From Erythrobacter sp047872805 (GTDB taxonomy: Bacteria > Pseudomonadota > Alphaproteobacteria > Sphingomonadales > Sphingomonadaceae), in contig NZ_JBLQUK010000001.1 of NCBI RefSeq assembly GCF_047872805.1, positions 434,001-498,000 of the forward strand: a stretch of DNA of 64,000 nt. Reading direction: 5' to 3'. Below are positions 33,088-41,943 of this stretch, piece after piece (within the stretch, counting starts at the first letter, position 1; each line of letters opens with the position of its first letter). The translations under genes and the position numbers were made by a program. The notes beneath the pieces were generated by a model. That model saw nothing but the letters and a program-made list of their open reading frames with translations, was not told the origin of the DNA and searched no databases.

Positions 33088-33528
33088 ATGACCCAAAGCC
33101 GCAGCACTTTCGCAGCCGCGAAAGCCACCATCGCCCGCCTCGCCGAACCGCCTTGCATGGCCCATCTCAATCCGATCGCGGCGCGTTTCATTTATTCCTT
33201 GCGCCTGATCGCGTTGCATCAAAGGGTGCGGCGCGATCCGGTTGCGGAACTCGCGGTGCGGCTCAGCAGCGTCGATGCTGCGGCTAAGACGCTTGCCTTG
33301 AGCTACACGATCAGCGCGGCCTGGCCCGAAAATCTCCATGTCTCGCCGTTTTGCTGCGGTTTGATGAGCCACGATGAGGCCTCGATTGCAGCGCTGATAG
33401 AAACCGTGGTTGCCCGCGACCGACAGCGTTTCGATCAGACCATTGCAGGTCTGGTCAGGCCTGATCGTTTCGAACGGATATGGGATGCCGCGCAGGACCT
33501 TGTCATGGCAGAGCTGCGGGCGCGCTGA
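33088..33528 (+). CDS. Hypothetical protein, possibly DUF6628-like
   Basis: 146 aa from the ATG at 33088 (MTQSRSTFAAAKATIARLAE), with AGGAGC upstream. The helical body includes NPIAARFIYSLRLIALHQRV and a cysteine pair in SPFCCGLMSHDEASI. The layout, with CC before a charged helix, recalls small sphingomonad DUF6628 proteins, but I am unsure. A Fur-like palindrome precedes it, so iron control is possible. Confidence 0.6.
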   Translation: MTQSRSTFAAAKATIARLAEPPCMAHLNPIAARFIYSLRLIALHQRVRRDPVAELAVRLSSVDAAAKTLALSYTISAAWPENLHVSPFCCGLMSHDEASIAALIETVVARDRQRFDQTIAGLVRPDRFERIWDAAQDLVMAELRAR

Positions 33529-33570
33529 ACCGCTTGCCGGGGCGCTGGCCACGCTCTAACGGCAGCGCCT

Positions 33571-34911
33571 ATGAACTCAACAATGCCAACCACCCGTTTC
33601 GCTCCTTCGCCCACTGGCCGGCTGCATGTAGGAAATATCCGCACCGCGCTGCACAATTGGATGCTGGCTCGCAAGGCTCGCGGCACCTTCTTTCTGCGCA
33701 TCGACGATACCGATGCGGAACGCAGCCGCGAGGAATATGTCGAAGCCATCCGCGCCGATCTCGCATGGCTCGGAATCGAGGCAGATCAGGAATATCGTCA
33801 GTCGCTGCGCAAAGACCTGTATGAGGCTGCTTTCCAAGCCTTGCGTGTCGGAGGCCGCATATACCCCGCCTACGAAACGAGTCAGGAACTGGAGATCAAG
33901 CGCAAAATCCTGCTCAGCCGCGGCCTTCCGCCCATCTATGATCGCGGCGCGCTGAACCTGACGGAAGAGCAGCGCGCTGCGAAGGAGGCCGAAGGCGTGG
34001 CCCCGCATTGGCGCTTCAAGCTTGACCATGATGAGCCGATCGCTTGGGAAGACGGCGTGCGCGGCACGGTCAAGTTCGACCCCGCACAGCTATCCGATCC
34101 TGTCATCCGCCGCGCCGATGGATCGTGGCTCTACATGCTGCCCAGCACGGTGGACGATGTCGATATGGGCGTTACGCAGGTGCTGCGCGGGGAAGATCAC
34201 GTCTCCAACACTGCGGTCCAGATTCAGATGTTCACCGCAATGGGCGCTGAGCCTCCCGCCTTCGCGCATGAGGCGCTGCTGGTGGGCAAGGAAGGCAAGC
34301 TGTCCAAGCGGCTTGGATCGCTCGGCTGCGATTCGTTCAGGCAGCGCGGGATCGAACCCGAAGCGATCATCGCGCTGCTGGCGCGGCTCGGCACGTCGCA
34401 GCCGGTGGAACCAATTGCGGATCGCGCGGCGCTACTGGAGACATTCGACCTTTCCACCTTTGGCCGCGCGCCTGCAAAATTCGACGATGCCGATCTAGAT
34501 CGGATCAACACCGCCGTCGTCCACGCCATGCCCTATGACGCGGTGAAGCACCGCTTGCCCAAGGGCATGGACAAGGCGGGGTGGCACGCGGTGCAACCGA
34601 ATATCGCCACACTTTCCGACGTCGATGAATGGTGGCGGCTGGTCACCGGGCCGATCACGCAGCCCGAATTTTCAGACGAGGACCGCACCTATCTGGCGCT
34701 GGCAGCCGCGGCGCTGACATGGGGGGATGACCCGTGGGGCGCGCTGACCACGGCGCTTAAGGAAGCGACGGGCCGCAAGGGCAAAGCCTTGTTCCTGCCG
34801 CTGCGACAGGCGCTCACCGGCATGGACCACGGCCCCGACATGGGCGAATTGCTGCCGCTGATCGGTGAGGATGAGGCGCGGGCGCGGTTGGAGCAGGCTG
34901 GGGGGCGCTAA
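33571..34911 (+). CDS. gltX: Glutamyl-tRNA synthetase (short, GltX2-type length)
   Basis: 446 aa. The class I HIGH region is RFAPSPTGRLHVGNIRTAL and the KMSKS region is GKLSKRLGS. The glutamate-binding FFLRIDDTDAERS is present. Alphaproteobacteria often carry two GluRS genes, and the ~445-aa length and diverged anticodon-binding end suggest the second type. Whether it also charges tRNA-Gln cannot be told here. Confidence 0.93.
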   Translation: MNSTMPTTRFAPSPTGRLHVGNIRTALHNWMLARKARGTFFLRIDDTDAERSREEYVEAIRADLAWLGIEADQEYRQSLRKDLYEAAFQALRVGGRIYPAYETSQELEIKRKILLSRGLPPIYDRGALNLTEEQRAAKEAEGVAPHWRFKLDHDEPIAWEDGVRGTVKFDPAQLSDPVIRRADGSWLYMLPSTVDDVDMGVTQVLRGEDHVSNTAVQIQMFTAMGAEPPAFAHEALLVGKEGKLSKRLGSLGCDSFRQRGIEPEAIIALLARLGTSQPVEPIADRAALLETFDLSTFGRAPAKFDDADLDRINTAVVHAMPYDAVKHRLPKGMDKAGWHAVQPNIATLSDVDEWWRLVTGPITQPEFSDEDRTYLALAAAALTWGDDPWGALTTALKEATGRKGKALFLPLRQALTGMDHGPDMGELLPLIGEDEARARLEQAGGR

Positions 34912-34956
34912 AGTGAAAGCAAGGGCGCTCATCGATCACAGAGAGGGATATTTGAT

Positions 34957-35424
34957 ATGAAGAGGCTCATCGTTCTAGGCGCGTTTGCAGGGGCGCTCCT
35001 GCTTGCGGTGCCAGCCCAGGCAAGCTCATCCGAATGTGCCGATCCTGCAACTGCTCCTGTCGACATAGAACGGACCATCGAAGATTTCTTCGATGCGTTG
35101 CGTCAGGAAGACAAGGCACCCTTTAAGCGTCTGACGACCCCTTCATTTTATGCCTTTGATGTTGGGGAGCGCTTTCCCGATTCCTCGCTTGCCGATGCTG
35201 TTCGCAGTGCTCTCGACAAGGGCGTTGAAATCAATTGGATGCTGGGGCCGATGGATACAAAGGTCCGCTGCAACATCGCATGGTCTCAATGGGAGAACTC
35301 TGGCAGTGCGGGCACACCGCCCGATGTTCGACCGATAAAATGGCTGGAATCTGCGGTGCTTGTTCACCAGGACGGGCGCTGGAAGCTCGATTTTTTCCAT
35401 TCGCAGCGGGCTAATCCGGAATAG
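34957..35424 (+). CDS. Exported NTF2-like (DUF4440/SnoaL-type) protein
   Basis: 155 aa with a clear signal peptide (MKRLIVLGAFAGALLLAVPA, cleavage after AQA). The mature protein has the NTF2-like order: helix (IERTIEDFFDALRQEDKAPF), strands, and WLESAVLVHQDGRWKLDFFH at the end. No catalytic residues can be assigned. AGAGGGA precedes the ATG. Confidence 0.7.
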   Translation: MKRLIVLGAFAGALLLAVPAQASSSECADPATAPVDIERTIEDFFDALRQEDKAPFKRLTTPSFYAFDVGERFPDSSLADAVRSALDKGVEINWMLGPMDTKVRCNIAWSQWENSGSAGTPPDVRPIKWLESAVLVHQDGRWKLDFFHSQRANPE

Positions 35425-35463
35425 GCCACCGGAAAGGCTGACGCCTACGTAACGCCAATCACC

Positions 35464-36951
35464 CTAAACCCCGCGCTTCTCCAACTCGTCGCCCTTCAGC
35501 GTCACGACGTGCAGCAAATTTGTCGCGCCCGGTGTTCCGAAGGGGACGCCGGCCAGCACGATCTGCTTTGACCCGGCGGTGCCGAAGCCGTGGCGTAGGG
35601 CCATGCGCTTGCCCTTGGCGATCATCTCTTCAAAGCTGCCGATATCCTTTGTCGCCACCGCATGCGCGCCCCATAACAGCGCCACACGCCGGGCGGTGCG
35701 CATTGACGGAGTGAGCACTAGCATCGGCGTCGCCGGACGTTCTCGCGCGACCCGCCTTGCGGTCGATCCGCTGGCTGTGAACACGGTGATCGCGCTGATC
35801 GGGACGGTGTCGGCGATGGTCATGCATGCATGGCTCAGCGCGTCGGCGGTGGTCGCATCGGGCGTGGTGTCGAGCAGCCGTACGCGCTCCTTGTAGCCTT
35901 CGTCGCGTTCCACCTGTGCGGTGATGCTGTGCATCATGGCGACCGATTCCTCGGGCCAGTCACCCGCCGCGCTTTCCGCTGACAACATCACTGCGTCGGC
36001 CCCATCGTAAACTGCATTGGCGACGTCGGAGACTTCCGCTCGGGTCGGTGTCGGGCTTTCGATCATGCTTTCCAGCATTTGTGTCGCCACGATCACGGGC
36101 TTACCCGCTAGGCGGCTGGCGGCGATGATCCGCTTTTGCAGCGGCGGCACTTCAAAGGGTTCGAGTTCCACGCCCAGATCGCCGCGCGCGACCATGATGC
36201 CGTCGGACAATTCTATGATCCCGTCGAGCCGCCGAAGCGCCTGCGGTTTTTCAATCTTGGCGCAGAGTGCCGGGCCGTTGCTGCCGCTGGAATGGGCGGC
36301 GATCAGCTTGCGTGCCTCGGCCATGTCTTCGGGCCGCTGGACGAAACTGAGCGCAATCCAGTCTGCGCCCTGTTCGACTGCAAAGGCGAGGTCTTTCTTG
36401 TCCTTGTCGGTAAGCGCGGGGATCGGAACCTCGGCATCGGGCACGTTCACGCCCTTGCGGTCGGATATGACCCCGCCGACCTCGGCAGAGCAGAAAATGC
36501 GATTCTCATCCGCTTCCTTCACCACCAGTTTGATCTTGCCATCGTTGATGAGCAGGCGCTGGCCCCGCTCCATGATGCCGAACAATTCGGGGTGAGGCAG
36601 ACACACCCGGCTGTCGTCACCGGGAGTGGGGTCGCGGTCGAGCGTGAAATGGCCCGAATGACGGATGACCGCCTTGCCGTCCTTGAACGTGCCGACGCGC
36701 AGCTTTGGACCCTGCAAATCGGCAAGGATCGCAATCGGGCGCGCAAACTCCTTTTCCAGCGCGCGGATGGCAATGATCGCCGATTCGTGGTCAGCATGGG
36801 TGCCGTGGCTCATATTCACGCGGAAGGCGTCAGCCCCGGCTTTGAACAATTTGCGCAGCATTTCAGGCGATCGGCTGGCAGGACCAATAGTTGCAAGAAT
36901 TTTGACCTTGCGCCCGCGTGGATCGAATCTGGTATTATCGGTTCTTGCCAT
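35464..36951 (-). CDS. pyk: Pyruvate kinase
   Basis: 495 aa from the ATG at 36951 (MARTDNTRFDPRGRKVKILA), with AGGAA upstream. The signature IKPx-like metal/phosphate site is in KIEKPQALRRLDGIIELSDG, followed by MVARGDLGVELE. The N-terminal TIGPASRSPEML and RVNMSHG are intact. It converts phosphoenolpyruvate and ADP to pyruvate and ATP. It is divergent from the DUF1244 gene at 37016. Confidence 0.96.
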   Translation of the reverse strand: MARTDNTRFDPRGRKVKILATIGPASRSPEMLRKLFKAGADAFRVNMSHGTHADHESAIIAIRALEKEFARPIAILADLQGPKLRVGTFKDGKAVIRHSGHFTLDRDPTPGDDSRVCLPHPELFGIMERGQRLLINDGKIKLVVKEADENRIFCSAEVGGVISDRKGVNVPDAEVPIPALTDKDKKDLAFAVEQGADWIALSFVQRPEDMAEARKLIAAHSSGSNGPALCAKIEKPQALRRLDGIIELSDGIMVARGDLGVELEPFEVPPLQKRIIAASRLAGKPVIVATQMLESMIESPTPTRAEVSDVANAVYDGADAVMLSAESAAGDWPEESVAMMHSITAQVERDEGYKERVRLLDTTPDATTADALSHACMTIADTVPISAITVFTASGSTARRVARERPATPMLVLTPSMRTARRVALLWGAHAVATKDIGSFEEMIAKGKRMALRHGFGTAGSKQIVLAGVPFGTPGATNLLHVVTLKGDELEKRGV

Positions 36952-37015
36952 GGTGTTCCTGACCCCGTTTTGCCCTGCTATGGCACAGCAAGTTTGCAAC
37001 TCAAGGAAAAGCCAA

Positions 37016-37333
37016 ATGAATGATGCTCAAGATCCGCTGGATGCGCTCGACGATCAACATGCCGCCGCTGCGTTTCGCCGGCTCGTCCGCCATCTGCGCC
37101 ACCGCCACGATGCCCAGAATATCGAATTGATGGGACTTGCGGGATTTTGCCGCAACTGCCTGGCCGATTGGATTCGCGATGCAGGATATGCCGGGGACAA
37201 GGAGGCTGCGCGCCAGCTTATCCACGGAATGCCGACGGAAGAATGGAAGGCCACGCGCCAGACTCCGGCGAGCGAAGAACAGATCGCGGCGATGGAAAAA
37301 AGCCTGACCCGCAACAAGCCAGATTTGCGTTAG
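37016..37333 (+). CDS. DUF1244 protein
   Basis: 105 aa from the ATG at 37016, with AAGGAA upstream. FRRLVRHLRHRHDAQNIELM then GLAGFCRNCLADWIRDAG is the DUF1244 core, with the paired cysteines CRNC that may bind metal. Widespread in proteobacteria, function unknown. Its stop overlaps the convergent cyclase stop by a few bases. Confidence 0.88.
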   Translation: MNDAQDPLDALDDQHAAAAFRRLVRHLRHRHDAQNIELMGLAGFCRNCLADWIRDAGYAGDKEAARQLIHGMPTEEWKATRQTPASEEQIAAMEKSLTRNKPDLR

Positions 37334-38526
37334 ATCGCTCTTGGTTCGGGCCCGCGTTCCAGCCGGAACAATTCAACTTCGCCGTAACTTTTGGGCAAGA
37401 TCACGCGGCCCACCGGGGTGAAATGACAATCGTTGCAATCGTCCATTAGCAGCGCCGCGGCAAAGCTTTCGGTGCAATAGACCCCGCCAACCGGTGTCAC
37501 CGGTTCAATCCGCGCGGTGCGGTTGACTTCGCCGCCATACCACAGCCGGTTGCCGGTGATGCGGTCGGTGCCCACCCAGATGGGTCCGTAATGCACCCCG
37601 GTCCGCATCCCCGCGATCGCGCCTTCGGGGATCAGTCCGGGAGGAATATCGCTGAGTTCTTCCTGCAATTTCAGGGCAATCTGCGCGGCCGTGCGCGGTT
37701 CATCAATCACTGCATAGATTGCATCGCCCCAAGTGTTGCGAAACTCCACATGGTCGCCAAAATCGTTGAGGACCTTACCGATGCGGCCCATGATAATGTT
37801 CATGAAATCGGGTAGAACGCGCTCACCAATCCGCGAAAAACCCTTGTAATCGGCAAAGATGATCGACCGGATTTCGCGCCGCGTCCCGCCGCTTATTTTG
37901 GCGCGTTGGGGAAAGGTCAGGTTGCGCGGCACCGGCCCGGCGGCAATCGTCACGGTTTCGCGCCCCAATTGCTGCCACAGCCGCATATCGGCCTTTGTCC
38001 CGGCGATACCGGTTGCCGAAAAACTGGCAAAATTATCGGAAACAACAGCGAATTGCACCGCTTCGCACCCACGTTTTTGAGAGCGCAAGACGGCCAGCCC
38101 CATGGCGTAGAGCGTATTGTAGGCGAATTGATTGTCATCGCCGACATAATCGCTCGGCGTTGCGAAATTGACCGTTTTTGCGGCATTGCGACACGCCTTG
38201 TAGCGCGCCAGCCAGTCCTCGCCTCCGCACAGCACGCTTTCAGCGATGAAATCGGCCTCGGCAAAGGGCAGCACGACGTTCAATTCCGCGCCGCGTTCCA
38301 GCAGTGCCTCGGCAATCAAAATATCCGCGCCGCAGGCCAGCGGCCCAAACCCGACCGCAATGTCGCGCGCTTCCAACTGTTCGCGTATGCGCGCGGCGAG
38401 TGCGACTTCGGCTTCGCTGCCGGTGTTGAACATATGCCCGCAAAACACCGCGACATTGCCCTTGTGCAGTGCCGGGTCAATGTCGGTTGACTCCGCCACC
38501 GGGTTAAACACCGGACTATCGGGCAA
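37330..38526 (-). CDS. SLOG-like / class III nucleotide cyclase fusion
   Basis: 398 aa from a TTG at 38526, chosen because GGAGG lies 7 nt upstream inside the previous gene; the frame further upstream only shadows that gene. Residues ~24-165 look like a SLOG/LOG-type Rossmann sensor (VAVFCGHMFNTGSE, FGPLACGADILIAEALLERG, NVVLPFAEADF). Residues ~218-395 are a class III cyclase: D226 in FADYKGFS and D268 in WGDAIYAVID bind metal, and GGEVNRTARIE gives the Asn/Arg pair. All catalytic positions appear intact. It overlaps the TIR gene by 11 bp. I infer cAMP or cGMP synthesis gated by a small nucleotide. Confidence 0.8.
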   Translation of the reverse strand: MPDSPVFNPVAESTDIDPALHKGNVAVFCGHMFNTGSEAEVALAARIREQLEARDIAVGFGPLACGADILIAEALLERGAELNVVLPFAEADFIAESVLCGGEDWLARYKACRNAAKTVNFATPSDYVGDDNQFAYNTLYAMGLAVLRSQKRGCEAVQFAVVSDNFASFSATGIAGTKADMRLWQQLGRETVTIAAGPVPRNLTFPQRAKISGGTRREIRSIIFADYKGFSRIGERVLPDFMNIIMGRIGKVLNDFGDHVEFRNTWGDAIYAVIDEPRTAAQIALKLQEELSDIPPGLIPEGAIAGMRTGVHYGPIWVGTDRITGNRLWYGGEVNRTARIEPVTPVGGVYCTESFAAALLMDDCNDCHFTPVGRVILPKSYGEVELFRLERGPEPRAI

Positions 38527-39772
38527 GACGTGCCTCCGCTTCGCTGATGAGTTCAATATTGCGCTGCTCAATCGCATTGAGATTGACCGTGTCGGTGCGC
38601 GGAGAATACCAGTCGAACCGCGAAAAATAGCTGCGCAGCGCGTCATCCTCGAACCGGAAGCCGCGCCTTGCGTAGATTTCATTACGGGCAATCCGCAATG
38701 CCCCGGCGTTGAGCCCGGCCAGCTCGGCATAGTCAAGCTGGCGGGTGCTCGAATCGGCGAACACCATTCCGCCTGGCCCGACCGGCACTTGCGGCAGGTT
38801 TTCCGGCGCGCGCGCCGTGTCATTGCCAAGCAGCCGGATCAGCCTGCGGTAGATAAAGCCGCGGCTTCCGTCTGAAAGTTCAACCTGCCACCATGATCCA
38901 TCTTGCCGCCAGGTGCTGAAGCTTTCGCCTTCGCGCACCGTGCCAACAATCGGTGACCTGGTGGTCGGCCGTGCGCGGACATTGCTAAATCCATCGGCAT
39001 CCTCGACCGTGGCAAACAGCCATTCGCGCCGATCCGGGACCGGCGACGGCACCGGTTCGTTCGAACTGCCAGTTGCAGCGGTTTCGCCCGCCTCTTCGGC
39101 CTGAGCGGCATAATCTGCCGCCTCGACGACGGGTTCATCGTCAGCCTTGCCGCTATCATCCTCGCGCGCACCAAGGCCAAAGAGCACAATCAACACCGCC
39201 GCAAGGATGGCGATCAGTGCCACCACAAGCCCAGCGATGATTGGCCAATTCGATGCGGTATGCGGCGCGGCCTGCGGCGCGGGCGAATATTGCGGGCTTG
39301 GCGGAGACGGACTTGGGGGCGGTGGGGCATGCGCAATATCCGCCGGGGGTGCCGAAACGCTTCCCCCGTCATGGCTTCCGCGCGGGCCGCAAAGTGCGGC
39401 AAGGCTTTGCTTGACCTTGGACCATCCGGGATGATCGCTTTCCCCGTTCCAGTCGCCGATGGAGGCGCATTGTATCTGGTTGAACGGCAGCGGCGGGAGC
39501 ACCTCGCCAATGGATGTCTGGATCAGCTTTTTCTGATTGCGCGCAACGTCGGCTTCGGCGCGGACCCATTCAGATTTGGCCGCCGTTTCGGACCAGACCA
39601 CGACCGCCGCCTTGGCCGCGCCGATCTTTGCAGTGATCACGTCGCCATAGCTCATATGCGGCGGCAGGTCGGCATCCCACCACACCTGATACCCTTCGCT
39701 TGCGATCATGCGCGCAAGCATTCCGACTTTTTCTGCGTCGGCGCGCGAATAGGAAACGAACACATCGACCAC
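38516..39772 (-). CDS. Transmembrane TIR - SH3b - YARHG protein
   Basis: 418 aa from a GTG at 39772 (product MVDVFVSYSRADAEKVGMLA), with GGGGAG upstream; a TTG at 39799 would add nine residues. Residues 1-130 are a TIR domain with the putative NADase glutamate E73 in SEWVRAEAD. A Pro-rich linker (140-172), one membrane helix (177-199), an SH3b domain (~255-315, FSNVRARPTTRSPIVGTVRE) and a C-terminal YARHG domain (NEIYARRGFRFEDDALRSYF) follow. TIR should be cytoplasmic and SH3b/YARHG periplasmic, facing peptidoglycan. It overlaps the SLOG-cyclase gene, so the two are co-expressed. Confidence 0.85.
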   Translation of the reverse strand: MVDVFVSYSRADAEKVGMLARMIASEGYQVWWDADLPPHMSYGDVITAKIGAAKAAVVVWSETAAKSEWVRAEADVARNQKKLIQTSIGEVLPPLPFNQIQCASIGDWNGESDHPGWSKVKQSLAALCGPRGSHDGGSVSAPPADIAHAPPPPSPSPPSPQYSPAPQAAPHTASNWPIIAGLVVALIAILAAVLIVLFGLGAREDDSGKADDEPVVEAADYAAQAEEAGETAATGSSNEPVPSPVPDRREWLFATVEDADGFSNVRARPTTRSPIVGTVREGESFSTWRQDGSWWQVELSDGSRGFIYRRLIRLLGNDTARAPENLPQVPVGPGGMVFADSSTRQLDYAELAGLNAGALRIARNEIYARRGFRFEDDALRSYFSRFDWYSPRTDTVNLNAIEQRNIELISEAEARLAR

Positions 39773-39934
39773 GGCCACTCCCCATCGCTGGTCCGCCAAG
39801 AATTTCCTATCCCTACAGCATGGTGATTGACAAGCAACCCGGTGGAGAATGGGTAAGTCATCGCTGTGCAGACGATACGAGACTGGTAAGCGAGTCCCGA
39901 CAACTCACACTGATTCTCTTGGAGCATTTTTATC

Positions 39935-40195
39935 ATGGCCGACAGCCAAACCGCGCAAGATGCGCAACCCACCGACGACCGCTTGCGGCTTTTGATTGAG
40001 CGGATTGAGCGGCTTGAGGAAGAAAAAAAGGGCATCGCCGACGACATCCGTGATGTCTATGCCGAAGCCAAGGCGGTCGGTTACGATGCCAAGATCATGC
40101 GCCAGATTGTACGCCTGCGCAAAATGAAGCCCGACGATCGCAGCGAACAGGAAATGATCCTCGACACTTACAAGGCCGCGCTGGGCATGGGCTAA
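39935..40195 (+). CDS. gapR: GapR-type nucleoid-associated protein (DUF2312)
   Basis: 86 aa. The DUF2312 pattern is RLRLLIERIERLEEEKKGIA, then DIRDVYAEAKAVGYDAKIMR and a C-terminal EMILDTYKAALGMG. Caulobacter GapR is this family: it encircles overtwisted AT-rich DNA ahead of replication and transcription and helps topoisomerases. GGAG precedes the ATG. It is divergent from the TIR gene. Confidence 0.9.
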   Translation: MADSQTAQDAQPTDDRLRLLIERIERLEEEKKGIADDIRDVYAEAKAVGYDAKIMRQIVRLRKMKPDDRSEQEMILDTYKAALGMG

Positions 40196-40281
40196 TTCCG
40201 GGCGGTGCTATTTGCTGCGGTCCATTGTATTTTCCTTTCCGTGTATTATGTCGATAACACAGCGACTTGAGGAGATAATAT

Positions 40282-40629
40282 ATGGCTGGGCCTTGGAAAG
40301 ACGCGCGCGGGATTATCGTTACCACCACACCCACCATCGAAGGTCACCCGATCCAGGAATATTGCGGAATCGTGGTGGGTGAGGTGATTGTCGGTGCGAA
40401 CCTGTTCCGCGATCTGTTCGCCAATATCCGCGACATCGTTGGTGGACGCTCAGGCAGTTACGAACGCATCCTTGCCGATGCGCGCAATCAGGCAATCGAG
40501 GAATTGCAGGCCGAATGCGCATCGCGCGGCGGCAATGCAGTGGTCGGCGTGGACCTTGATTATGAAGTCATAGGCGACACCGGATCAATGCTGATGGTCA
40601 GCGCCAGTGGGACTGCGGTTAAGATTTGA
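40282..40629 (+). CDS. YbjQ family protein (UPF0145)
   Basis: 115 aa. IIVTTTPTIEGHPIQEYCGI then VVGEVIVGANLFRDLFANIR and GGRSGSYERILADARNQAIE are the UPF0145 signature, often called a heavy-metal-binding domain on structural grounds. It probably forms a pentamer. GAGGAG precedes the ATG. Confidence 0.9.
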   Translation: MAGPWKDARGIIVTTTPTIEGHPIQEYCGIVVGEVIVGANLFRDLFANIRDIVGGRSGSYERILADARNQAIEELQAECASRGGNAVVGVDLDYEVIGDTGSMLMVSASGTAVKI

Positions 40630-40633
40630 TCGG

Positions 40634-41089
40634 ATGGTCGAGGTTCGCCGTCTGGTTCCGGGTGATCTTGCCGGTTTCCGCGTGATGAATGCGCTGTTTT
40701 CGGATGTCTTTGAAGAGCCGGAAAACTACGTCGATCACCCACCGGGCGAAGCTAATGTTTTGGACTGGCTCGCCAATACTACAAACATTGGCGTTCTCGG
40801 GTTGGTTGACGGAGAGCCGAGGGGAGCGATTGCCGCCTATATCTTGCAAAAGTTTGAGCAGCAGCGGAGCGAAGTGTTTATCTACGACCTTGCCGTTCTC
40901 GAATCGCACCGGCGCATTGGACTGGCTACCGCGATGATCGAGGAAGTGCGGCGGATTGCCCGCGAGGCGAGTGCCTGGACGGTGTTCGTTCAAGCCGATG
41001 TCTTTCCTGAAGACGAGCCCGCTCGGGCGCTGTATCGCAGCCTTGCGCAGAGCGAGATCACCGCGCTGCATTTCGATATTGAACCCTGA
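40634..41089 (+). CDS. GNAT acetyltransferase of the AAC(3)-I type
   Basis: 151 aa from the ATG at 40634, 4 bp after the YbjQ stop. The acetyl-CoA site is FIYDLAVLESHRRIGLATAM. WTVFVQADVFPEDEPARALY and the ending ALHFDIEP closely follow the AAC(3)-I aminoglycoside 3-N-acetyltransferase pattern. The gene has host-like composition and sits in a housekeeping setting, so it is probably intrinsic. Resistance activity is not shown by sequence alone. Confidence 0.82.
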   Translation: MVEVRRLVPGDLAGFRVMNALFSDVFEEPENYVDHPPGEANVLDWLANTTNIGVLGLVDGEPRGAIAAYILQKFEQQRSEVFIYDLAVLESHRRIGLATAMIEEVRRIAREASAWTVFVQADVFPEDEPARALYRSLAQSEITALHFDIEP

Positions 41090-41102
41090 TCAACTGCGCT
41101 CC

Positions 41103-41891
41103 TCATTGGGCCAAAGCCGATAGCGCGGCGAGCGATACGGCGACGCTGTTGTGCGCAGCATGGAGCAACATTGCCGCCCAGAGTCCGACCTGCACCCGGA
41201 CATAGCCCAGCAGCGCGCCCAGTACGAATTGCGGAAGCACCAACGGCAGCAGGATTGCGAGTGACCTCCAATCCGACAAAGCATCAAAATTGAACAGGTG
41301 CACCAAAGCAAAGGACAGCGCGGCAAACCAGAAAATGCCGGGGTAGGCCCGCACAAACCATCGCATCGGCGGGCGCTTGTTCAAACTCACCAACGCGCAA
41401 AACGCCACTATCAGTCCGACAATTGCCAAAATGGCGGCGACAATCGGCGCGCTGGCATGGGTTAGAATTGCACCGCCAAGACCCACCAACGCCGCTACCA
41501 GCGCCGCAATATGGGCAAGTCGTCCCGACAGCCAGCTACGAAACAGCAGTTCCTCGAACACGGGCGCTGCCACAACCACCCCAAGAATGATAATCGAGGT
41601 GAACTCCATTCCTGCCAACGCCGTCTTGGGCAGGTAAACGCCAAAAGCCACTGCGATGCTCGCGGCCGTGATCAGTCCCAACATCACGATCATATCAAGT
41701 GCAAAGATACGCGCCAGCAAAGTCAGAGGCCTATCCAGCCGCTCCGTTTCTTCCAGCGACGGGTGCCGCATGAACGCTGCGGCCTTGCGCCATTCGTCCA
41801 CCATGGACGGCGCAGCTTGCCGCATAGCCCTAGTCGGCATTCCTGCGAGCGGGACGGGCAGCGTGTGGGGGCTTGTCGGCATATCGCTCAT
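41103..41891 (-). CDS. CPBP-family (Rce1-like) intramembrane metalloprotease
   Basis: 262 aa with a ~60-aa cytosolic start and six to eight membrane helices. The family motifs are APVFEELLFRSWLSG (EExxxR), FALVHLFNF (FxxxH) and LLHAAHNSV (third motif), all intact. Substrate unknown. It is divergent from yebC. Confidence 0.9.
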   Translation of the reverse strand: MSDMPTSPHTLPVPLAGMPTRAMRQAAPSMVDEWRKAAAFMRHPSLEETERLDRPLTLLARIFALDMIVMLGLITAASIAVAFGVYLPKTALAGMEFTSIIILGVVVAAPVFEELLFRSWLSGRLAHIAALVAALVGLGGAILTHASAPIVAAILAIVGLIVAFCALVSLNKRPPMRWFVRAYPGIFWFAALSFALVHLFNFDALSDWRSLAILLPLVLPQFVLGALLGYVRVQVGLWAAMLLHAAHNSVAVSLAALSALAQ

Positions 41892-41943
41892 CGGTCTAAT
41901 GCGCTTTCACTAATCTCCCGCTTAAGACGCAAAAAGAGTTCCC

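Noticed and set aside
36136..37023. Plus-strand frame of 295 codons over pyruvate kinase
   Set aside because: Mirror frame of pyk. The real plus-strand gene is the DUF1244 ORF starting at 37016 in another frame with a ribosome site.
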